This document shows, piece by piece, positions 8,821 to 19,000 of a DNA stretch of 64,000 nt. Numbering within the stretch: the first letter of the stretch is position 1; every line of letters begins with the position of its first letter. This DNA comes from an uncultured Clostridia bacterium (lineage in GTDB: Bacteria; Bacillota; Clostridia; Christensenellales; UBA1242), in the NCBI GenBank assembly GCA_944372365.1, contig CALVYP010000001.1, forward strand, positions 249,691-313,690, in the 5' to 3' direction. The translations under genes and the position numbers were made by a program. The notes beneath the pieces are model-generated. The model was not told where the DNA came from, ran no database searches, and saw only the letters and a program-made list of their open reading frames with translations.

Positions 8821-9071
8821 TATTTAAAAATCCTTTTCAACAACGGCTGTTTTTCAGCTTTATTAGCAAACTTAACATTGCAAATTTTGCCAGAAAAACA
8901 AACCTGCCTTCCGTCTAAGTCAAGTTTTTTAACTTCCATGTCGCTGCCAGAGATTGTTACAATGCTTTCGCCGCATTGAACGACGGCTTGGTTTTGAGTG
9001 GAAGAAAAAACTTTTGTTGCTCCATTTATTTGAATGTTGTTTTGGTTTTCAATTGTGATTAAGTCAGACAT
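8820..9071 (-). CDS. yabP: Sporulation protein YabP (YabP/YqfC family)
   Basis: 83 residues from the ATG at 9069-9071, which has GGGGGTAAAA just upstream. A TTG at 9083 in frame is less likely. The pattern SDLITIENQNNIQINGATKV ... SIVTISGSDMEVKKLDLDGRQVCFSGKI matches the YabP/YqfC beta-rich family (IxNxxxIxIxGVxxV ... IxGxxLxVxxLxLExGxVxxxGxI). In Bacillus it is sigma-E-dependent and acts in cortex assembly. It is the first gene of yabP-yabQ-divIC-like. No sigma-E promoter was convincingly identified. Confidence 0.85.
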   Translation of the reverse strand: MSDLITIENQNNIQINGATKVFSSTQNQAVVQCGESIVTISGSDMEVKKLDLDGRQVCFSGKICNVKFANKAEKQPLLKRIFK

Positions 9072-9145
9072 TTTTACCCCCAAAATAATATATTTTTTTG
9101 AAGAAAAAAATATGCAAAAACAAACATTTTATGCTATTATGTAAT

Positions 9146-9185
9146 AAAGGAGAAAAAAGAACGCAAAGTTCTTTTAATAATAATT
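9146..9185 (+). promoter_or_regulatory. 5' leader with a hairpin between ribosome site and start codon
   Basis: A strong AAAGGAG (9146-9152) lies 33 nt from the ATG at 9186. Between them is an 8-bp hairpin AAAAGAAC-gcaaa-GTTCTTTT (9155-9175). If folded, the hairpin brings the ribosome site to an effective distance of about 12 nt. An extended -10 (TGC-TATTAT, 9132-9140) would start the RNA at about 9147, close to the AAAGGAG. Confidence 0.5.
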
Positions 9186-10010
9186 ATGGAAAAATTGCAA
9201 ATAAATGTTAAAAAAAATCAAAAAATTCGTGATTTTTTATTAAATTATGGCTTTTCAAGCGCGCAAACAAACAAAATAATCAAAAACCGCGATGTAAAGC
9301 TCAACGGCGTCAGGCTGGGCGAAGACGACGAAGTTGCGGCAGGTCAAAGCGTTGTGGTTTTTTGCAGCGAACTGCCAAAGCCGAAGTTTGAAACAGTTTA
9401 TCAAGATGAAAATGTTTTGGTTGTCAATAAGGGAGACAACATTGAAGTTCAGGGTGCTGGCGGATTGGAAGAGCTGACAAAAACCATCGCAGTGCATAGG
9501 CTTGATAGAAACACGACAGGGCTTGTTATTCTTGCAAAAACGCAAGAAGCAGAAATTGCGCTTAAAAACGCCTTTAAAAATCACACAATTCAAAAAAAAT
9601 ACGTGTGTGAAGTTTACGGCAGGCCTAATTTTAGTGGAGAAGAAAAAACTGCCTATCTTGTGAAAGATAAAACCCGAAGCGAAGTTAAGATTTTTTCAAA
9701 CTTTGTGCAGGGTGCGGTTAAAATCAGCGCAAGGTTTAAAACCGTTAAGGTTGGCGAGCAAACAAGCTTGGTTGAAGTGGATTTGCTCACAGGCAGAACG
9801 CATCAAATCAGGGCGCATCTGGCATACATGGGCTTTCCAATAATTGGTGATGGGAAATATGGAAAAAACCAAATTAACAAAAAATTTAAACAAAAATATC
9901 AAAAATTACACTGTTTTTTATTAAAAATTATCAAAATAAATGCAAAATTTGAATATTTAACCCAAAAAACATTTATTGCTAAACCAGAATGGGCAAAAAA
10001 ATATGTTTAA
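9186..10010 (+). CDS. RluA-family pseudouridine synthase
   Basis: 274 residues. An N-terminal S4 RNA-binding domain (~15-60, KIIKNRDVKLNGVRL) is followed by the RluA catalytic domain. The catalytic motif is HRLDRNTTGLVI (the Asp attacks uridine), and a later motif is LTGRTHQIRAHLAYMGFPIIGDGKYG. It converts specific uridines of rRNA or tRNA to pseudouridine, and the exact target cannot be told from sequence. The gene is divergent from yabP. Its last ~45 residues are Lys/Ile-rich and encoded by very AT-rich DNA. Confidence 0.93.
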   Translation: MEKLQINVKKNQKIRDFLLNYGFSSAQTNKIIKNRDVKLNGVRLGEDDEVAAGQSVVVFCSELPKPKFETVYQDENVLVVNKGDNIEVQGAGGLEELTKTIAVHRLDRNTTGLVILAKTQEAEIALKNAFKNHTIQKKYVCEVYGRPNFSGEEKTAYLVKDKTRSEVKIFSNFVQGAVKISARFKTVKVGEQTSLVEVDLLTGRTHQIRAHLAYMGFPIIGDGKYGKNQINKKFKQKYQKLHCFLLKIIKINAKFEYLTQKTFIAKPEWAKKYV

Positions 10011-10048
10011 AAATTTTTTAAAAATATATTAAATATATATAATTTCAT

Positions 10049-10084
10049 TTGATAAATTTTGCAAAAAAGTGTTAAAATAATCTT
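10049..10084 (+). promoter_or_regulatory. Promoter of the giant lipoprotein gene, apparently leaderless
   Basis: TTGATA (10049-10054), an 18-bp spacer with TG at 10070-10071, and TAAAAT (10073-10078). The GTG start follows after exactly 6 nt (10085), so the mRNA would begin at the start codon. Confidence 0.55.
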
Positions 10085-13000
10085 GTGAAAATGCAAATGA
10101 CGAAAACAAAAATTTCATTATTGTCGGTTGTCACAATTTTTGTGATGCTGGCTTTTTTTTGCTTGACCGCTTGTACGCAAAAGTTTGATTACACCGCCGG
10201 CTTTTCGCAAGAACAGGTGACGCTTGAAAAGGGGCAGGAGTTTAATCCGCGTGACTACATTGAAATAGGAGATGGCGTCTCCTTTACTTCAAGCAGCCAA
10301 AGCGTGCTGTCTCAAACAGAACAGCAAACCTTTGTTGCAAACCAAAGCGGGCGAGCAGTTGTAAGCGCTTACGACGACGACATATTTATCGACAGCTTGC
10401 AAGTTTATGTAAAGTATCAATTTTTAACTCCAACAAATTTAAAGATGACAAACGATGGCGTGCTTAGTTGGGATAGAAGCGATGTGTCGGTTGACGGCAA
10501 AAACATCGCGCCTGTTTACGAGATAAAAATTGTAGAGCAAGGCGAAGAAACGTTTGTTGAAAGTCACACAAACTCATTCGCATTTGATAAGGCGGGCACT
10601 TTTACGGTAAGTGTCAGAGCGCAGCAAACCGACTTGGTTTCGGCATCTGATTTTTCAAGTGAAGCCACATTTTATTTTGACCTGACGCAAGGCGCGACGA
10701 ATTTTGTGGTGGAAAGCGACAAAACATTCGGCTCGCAGCAAGCCACAATCTCTTGGAACGGTTCGCAGTCTGGCTATTTGACGATCGACGGCATCACTCA
10801 ACATGTTTCGTCAACAAGCATAAGCCATGATTTTTCGCGTTTTGAAGAAGGCGAAAGAATTGATGTGGATTTGGTTTTAAGCAGTCCGTTTGGGCTTTCA
10901 AAAACACTTTCTCAAACAATTAAAAAGCTGACGACGCCACAAATTTCAGTTTCAACAAATTCTCTTTCTTGGCAGCGCGAGACAGGCGCGGAAAAATATA
11001 TTCTTAAAATCTCTTCTCCAGCAAGCGACACCTCAAAAGAAGTTGAAACCCGACAAACCTTCAGCACTCTTGAGGGCTTGGGCGAAGGCGTTTACACAAT
11101 TACATATCAAGCCATTGCAAGCGCGGGATATTTAAACGGCGAAGTTAAAAGCGTTGATCAGCTGGTTGGAAAAGTTAAAAATGTTGACGCGCAAATTGAA
11201 ATTGAAGGCGACAGCGCAAAAATAACATTCTCAACAGATTCCGTCTACAGCAGACGTTTTGTAGTTAAGCAAAACAGCATGACATTCACTTTCGAGTTTG
11301 ACAATCAGCTGCAAGACGGCAAATATGTTATGACTCAAACTTTCAAATTACAAGAGGGCGACAATGTTTTCTCTGTTCAAGCCCTGCCAACGCTTGATGA
11401 CGGCGAGTTTAAATATCAAAACTTTACAACAACCTATGCCATCGGCAGTGATGAAAAGGTTTTTTGCAATGCAATTAAAGTGCCGCAAACCACAGGGTTA
11501 TCGCACAGCATTGACGAAAACGGAAATTCGATTTTGCAATTTGATTCCAACAGCTTTGCAAACGACTATCAAGTAAAAATCAACCAAATTGCGGTTGAAG
11601 ATGCGGTGGTTGACATTGGCGACGAGACAACCACCATAAACCTTGGCAAAATTACAAAGACAAAATATGGGCAGACGCAAAGCTTTGAGATCGAGCTTTT
11701 GGCAACTCGCCTTCCACAGCAAGACGAAGCAGTTGCGCCAAGCCAAACAACAAAAACCCTTACAATGCTTTCCGCACCGAGCATGAACGGCCTCAATGGC
11801 TCAAGGTTGGGGCAAAACTCCTACACTTGGAGAGCGGTTGGCGGGGCAAAATATGTTTTCAGTTTGTTTACAACAGACGAGAGCTTTGTCACAGATGAAG
11901 TGCAGCCGCAAACGGATGTGGTTTTGCAAAATTCCGTGCAAGATTTAGTGGCAGGATATTATGTTCTGCAAGTTCAGTCTTGGCCGCTTGATGAAAACAA
12001 CTTTTTGCCAAGCGAAGAGATTGGCAGCGATTATTTCTATTACGCGCAACAGCTTGCAAGCGCGCCGATTAGGATAGACTATGATGAAGATGTCGCGTCC
12101 TTGGCTGAAAACTCTGGCTTTGTGCTTAGCATTCAAACGGTTGAGTTTGCATATGGCTACACAATCAAAGTTGACGGCGTGGAAGTTGGCAAGGTGTTTA
12201 ACGACCTTGGCGAGCAACACCTTTTAACCTTTAATTTCCCAGCAGACTATGATTTCTCACAAAACGCAAAAAGCTACAACATAACGGTTGAAGCGTTTGC
12301 CGAAAATCAGGCGCAGCAACAAATTCATCCTTCTTCTCAATCATCTTTGGTTGTCAACAAAATGGCAATGCCGCAGGATGTTGAAGTTGAAGACGGCTCG
12401 CAGATTGCAAGCGTGAAAAATTTGGATAAGCAAGCAACCATAACCATACAAAAAGACGGCGAAGATATTGTCACCGGCGAAAGTGGGCAAGATGCAAAAA
12501 TCAGTGTAAAGCAATATGACGGCGATTTTTCAATCCGCGCAAAAGTTAACGGCTACTATGAGTTTGAAGGATTCACAACAAACGGAGTTGTCAACCTTGA
12601 CAGCGATTTTGCAACCTTTATGTTCCACAGAAGTCAAACTCCAACCATGCTGAATTATTCAAATCAAACGCTTTCGTTCTCGCATGCAGATAAGGCCACT
12701 GCCTATCATGTGGACATTACGGTGTCTTCTGCAAACGGCAGCACCACAAGAGCTTTTGAAACATCGCTTTTGTCGTTTAACTTGGAAGAAGAGATTGCCG
12801 AACTTAGAGAAGGCGACGAAGTGTTTAACAGTTATTTCACTCAAAAAACGCAAATCACGCTTCGCGTTTATGCAGACATCAACCTTAGCCAAGATGGCAT
12901 ATACTATCTGCCTTCAAGATACGCAACATTGAAATATGACCCTGCAAGCACCGAGCTTGTAATTTCAAAGCTAGACAAAGTTATGCTTTCATATGACGAA

Positions 13001-16000
13001 GAAACTCAAATAATTTCGTGGGAAGGTGTTTCGCAGCAAAATCCAGAATATTTGGTATACTTGGGCGAAGAGTTGCAGCAAACAATCTCCGCTCCGTCAC
13101 AGTCGGGCAGATATGAGTTCAGTGTCAGCGACTATGACTTTTTGCAGCCTGGCGACTATAACTTCTATGTTATTGCAAGAAGCGACAACTCACTGCAAGC
13201 CGATGCTTCGGCCGCCATAATCTTCCACAAAATTTCGCCTGTTTCAAAACTAAGGGTGTTTAGGCAGGGCGACGAATATTTTGCAGACTTCAACATAGGT
13301 TCGGCAGATGTAAACTACATCACTGATATCACAGTCAACGGCAAAAGCATAGGCATAAAAAATCAATTTAAGCTTGATGCCGACGAATTTTCAATTGTTC
13401 TTAAAGGCTCATCATTCAACCAAGACGGCAATCAAATTTTCTTTATTTCAAGCACGCCGTCAGCCTTTACAATCAAGCAGGCACAAATTTCAACCTACCA
13501 GCCAAACACTAAAATTTCAAACGGCACGCTTAGTTGGGATGATTTTTCACCATATGTTTCCGATTGGGCGCTTGTTGGGCAGTTAGACAATTTGAGATAT
13601 GAAGTTGTAATTTACAATCAAGCAAAAGAAGTTGTTAGAACGATTTCGGGCATTCAAACAAACTCATTAAAATTAGACGAGCAGCAACTTGTAAACCTTG
13701 TAAACGGCGATTACACCGCAAGCGTGTTTGCATATTTTGCCGAATACGAAATCTCTTCGCAAGGCAAGGGCTATTGGGGGATTACACAGCTTGTGTCAGA
13801 GCAAAGCGTTAAAAAGCTGGAAAGCGTTTCGCTTTTGCAAGCAAGCATCGACAGCGAGACTTCCACCATTGACAACGAGCTTCAAAAAACATTAAAACTG
13901 CAATGGCAGTTTGACGGAACTTTTACAAGCCAAGTTACCTTTGAAATTTATGTAAACAATGTTTTAGCCGCAACAACCCAGCAGACATCATACGAATTGC
14001 AGCAACAGTTGTTTGATCAGCAGCAAAACAAAGTTTCGGTTGTTGCAACATCAAGCACTGATGTAAAATCGGATGAAGTTTCAATAAATGTTGGCAAATT
14101 TAACGAGTTGCAAGTTTCGGTTGACGACCGCGGCGTGCTTACGATTGCAGATGATTCCGCGCAAGCCGCAGAGCAGGGATATATTGTTGAGATAACGATA
14201 AAACAAGATGGCGGCGACTATGTTCAAACGGCGGTTATCACACAAACATCGCAAAGCATTCAGTCGCTTATCAACGACCACAGCGGGGCTGCAACCATAA
14301 GGGTTACGCACAAAGCAACGCAAGAGGTTTGTCTGCCAGACCCAGCGGTTGCCACAACAAACACAAGGGTTTTGGCTCAGCCACAAATTGTTCAAGATGC
14401 AGAAGGGCTAACTCTTTCAAGCAGCGACGAAGATGTTGTGTTCTATTTGCAATGCGAAGAGAAGCAATTTTCAACGCAGCTTAGCGGAAATTATTTTGCT
14501 TTCCCTGACGATTGGCAAAGCGGCGACTACACGATAATTGTTCACGCGCAAAAGCAGGGGTGCATTGATTCTTGGACGGGTGACAGCGCAAAAACCCTAA
14601 TCAATATTGACAGAATTCAAAATGTAAGCCAAGTTGTCTTTGACAGAGATGAAAGATATCTCGACCATACGCTTTCGTGGGATGCGATCGACAAGGCGGC
14701 AGGTTACCGCATCAGCGTGACAAAAAATTCTTCACTTGTGGGCAGCCAAGAGACAGACCAAACATCAATAAAGCTTTCACAGCTTTTCACGCTTGACGGT
14801 GAAGGTGGAGAATACATAATAACCTTTAAAACGCTGGCTGATTACGCCACAAACAAACAAACCAGCTCGCATGTTTTTGAATTTATAATTTCAGTTCGTG
14901 CAAACTCAATCAGCGATATTCGCGCCGAAGACGGCCTGTTAAGGTTTGACGCTTTATCAACAGGCGCAGGATTCTATTTAAGTATTAAAGACGCGAAAGG
15001 GCAGCAGCATGAAAACCTTCCAGCCGTGCTTGACCCAGATCAAAACTCATATTATGTGGAAGGGCTGACAGGACAGTTGCAAATTGTGCTGAGAGAGCTT
15101 GCCACAGCTCAAAGCTCGCAAACAGCTACTGCTGCGTCGACGATATACATTGACGCGGCAACTCAGCAGCAGGCAATTTACAAGTTGCAAGATTTAAAAT
15201 CTATTTCGGTTGATCCTGAAACAGGCTATTTATATGTTCTAACAGACTATGAAACTGGATCAAGAAAGTTTTATGTAACATATGTTGATGAAGAAAACAA
15301 CTCTCAAACATTGAGAATAAGCTTTAGCGAAGTATCTCAAGGCAGATATAGAGCAAGGGCGATAGACTTGTGCCGACAATTTGCATTGAAAGACGGGCAG
15401 GAATTTAAATTTACAATTTACTCCGTGATTGACGGCAACTTGAAAAGTGACAATGCAGAATTTAGTTTTATATATAGAAAAAGCAACCAAACAGTTGTTC
15501 AAGAAAAGTTAAGCGAAACGCAAGATTATGTTGTCATCAAAGATAATGGCAGCGGACAAGTTAATGAAAATGTGACGGCGATAATTCTTCGCGTGCTTGA
15601 AGGGGGCTCGTGGAAGTACCACACAATCAATGTCGATGATGTCAAAGGCTACTGGATTGAGCACACATTCGAGCAGGGTGGACAAAGCGTGGTTGAGCAC
15701 AGCTTCTCGCTTACGCCAATAGAAGACGAAGGCTATCAATCAACGCCATGCTACGCAATTTGGGTTACAGATCTTCTTAAAAACATGAACGCAGGCTCTT
15801 TTGAATTGCAGGTTGGATATATCACTCAAACACAAGAGCACTACTTTATAGCAAACGACTATAATCAATCGTTTGAATATAAAAAATTAAACGGGCCAAC
15901 AAACTTTACAATAGACCAAGGCAATTTGGTATGGCGCAACGCAGAAGGTGAGCATACCGGCTTTGTAATCAGTTTCGAAAACCAAGGCGACGAGCTGCAA

Positions 16001-19000
16001 ATCTTTTCAAGCTCAAGCGATGCAACCTACTTTATGGGCGAAGACATTCCATACTCTGGCGAATTTGAAGTGGCGTTGCAGGCAGTTTCATATCAAGTGG
16101 GCGTTTTGCCGTCAAACAAATTGTATTATGAGCAAAACAACGTTCGCCAAAAAGTGCGAAAATTGCAAGAGATCGACACAGCCTTAACAATTTCAAACGG
16201 CGTGATGTCGCTTTCGTTTGACGATGAAAGAGAGCTGCCAGCCAAGGACGAAGAAACCTCGGCAGAAGAATATATTCAGCAGCTCGACAGCCTTGAAAGA
16301 AGGCTTCAAACATATTCAAACGGTGACCTGTGGACGGGCTCAACATTCCTGACAAGGCTTTTCGATGACATTTTAAAATATCCGTTTGATTACAAGATTG
16401 AAGAACTTGAAAATGTTAGGTTTAACTTAAAGTTTGTAAACACTCAAACGCAGCAAGAATACATCACTTCGGTGAGCGCGCTCTATCTGCTTTCAAGGCT
16501 TAGCGAAAGCACTCTTACAGCGTTGGATTCTTACATAAAAACGCTTGGAAATGTTCCTGAAAGGGGAAGGTTACAAACTTTTTACAACCTGCTTACCGAC
16601 ACTCATTATTTCACAGGCGTTGCAACCGAAAGCTTGTTGTTTGACGAAATGGGAAGCTCAGGCACATATGGCAAGGTGAGCACAAACAACATTCCGGCAG
16701 GTGAGTATAACATTTACATTCAACAAAAAGGAGAATTAAGCACAAACACAATCAGTTCTGCCTTTACGCTTAAACTTAGCAATATTTCAATTTTGCCATC
16801 ACTGCAAGTTAGAACTGGCAGCCAGTCAACCGCAGGTGAGGCATCAAAATATTACATCAAGTTTATGCCATCAAAAAATGCTCAAGGTGAATATTACAAA
16901 AACTATACCCTTGTTTTGAAAGATAAAAACCTTGAAGAAGGTGAAGCCTATCACCAAATTGCTAAATATGACATAACTTTTGACGGACAAACATGGCAAA
17001 GAACATCTTTTGACGGCGAAAATAAAGTTTTACAAACAGATGAAGACGGGTTTGTTTATATTTCAATAAACGGCACAGATAGCGGCATCATATATGAAAA
17101 CAACATTAAAGACATCTATGGCAAAGCGATGCAGCTGGAAGGGAACGACTTTGCTGCAAACATATTTATAAACGGCACAAACACTTCTTTAAATGGCAAA
17201 ACCGAAGAAGTTTCGGTTGTGTTCTTGCAATTTAACATAAACACCTTAACTTTAGAAAACGGCAAATTCAGTTGGGAAAACTTTACCGTAAGCGGAAAAA
17301 CCTATTCAACCACTGTCGCATATCAACACAGCACCAATCAGCAGGTTCAAGAGATGCCAATGTCTGGGCAGCGCCCAACGCTTTCACTTACATCAACAGG
17401 TGCATACAACTATATTTCATTCCGCACGCAGGGCACGGCAAGCAACTTTGCAATCACCGTTGACAGCCCGCTTTACACAATCAGAAATGTTTATAAACTC
17501 AACTCGCCAAACGTTTCGGTGACCGACGGAAAGTTTAGCATAACCGACACCAACGCAAGCTTTACAGTGCGAGAGTTTTTGATTTCAAACAATGTTTATC
17601 AGCAGATTAGCCGTGGCGAGATGTATGCTCAATCAACACAAGGTGCAAAAAGCATAATCTATCAAACCGGCGTAAATTTGATTTCATCGTCGCAAAGTGA
17701 TAGATATGAATTAGGGCTTAGCGAGAGAGAAGCAAGCATGTTCTATTTTGCAACGGCAGGAGATAGTTTTGAAGTCACAAATTCATCTCTTACCGGCGAC
17801 GATCGTGACGGATATATTATAAACATCAACAGTGACGGCGAATACATCTACCTTCAATCTGACACTGTCAGCACTCCAGCGGCAAAACTTGAAATGTCAA
17901 GCACAATTTCAATAAGCAACGGCAATGTGATGTGGAAAACGGCAGAGCCATTTGGCAGCTTTGACATAGACACCAACAATTTTGCAATTGTTTACGAAGT
18001 TAAAGTTGAATATTACTATCAAACGGCGGGCGACGCTTGGGAGATAAGCAGTCAACACACTCAAACGCTTTACACAACGCAAAATTCTTTAAGCGCAAGC
18101 AATATTGTCGATCCAAACAGTGACGAGTTTAGATACAAAATTATTGTCAAGGCGCACATCTATCAACCTTCCCAAACAGGAAGCATAGTGTCACTGCAGG
18201 GAGACAGATATCAAACCGTCAACAATGTGCAATACTTCAACAATCAAACCTACATTTTGGAAGGAGAGACATATTCTTCAAGGTTGTTTGAAAGGGCGCA
18301 AAAAGTGGAAGACTTTAAGCTTTCTGGCGGCAAAATCACATGGACATATAGTGCTGGCACAACCACGGGCGAAGGCGAAAATCCTCAAAACGAAACTACA
18401 TTTATTGTATACATTGCCGAAGGCTCACGAAACACTCAACTTGAAGGCAGCTGGGAGCAGGCCGGCGACACATATACATTCACTTTAAGTCAAAACAAAC
18501 AGCAGCTTCAAGATGACTTGCTTTACAACTTTGCAATCGTGGCAAAGCAAAACAACAAAATCACATCAAATGTTGTTTACATGTTTGACGGCGCACAAGC
18601 AAGAATTCTTCCCGTGCTTACAGAAGAAGATTTCGCCACCGATCAGGTTGGCGAGCAAAACGGCGGAACACTTAACACAGTTGACTTCTTGTCATACTTT
18701 AAAAAAGCGCCGCTCAGCAACAAAAACCTAATTTCGCTGCAAGTTTCAGCACAGATAAGTGCAACACAAACCTATGAATGCACGATATCATACACTCAGC
18801 ACATTCTTTACATACAGATTGGCGGAACAGACACAGGCCGCGAAAACACGATCGTCTTGCCAGAGCTGAGCCAAGGCGTCAATGTTGTTGTGCTTCCAGT
18901 TCCAACAGCAGATTCTTCAACGCCACTTTTAAGCGCGTATAAACCTACGACATTGCAGCTTAGCTATGCAGACTGGTCAGACACCGATATGGTTTATTTT

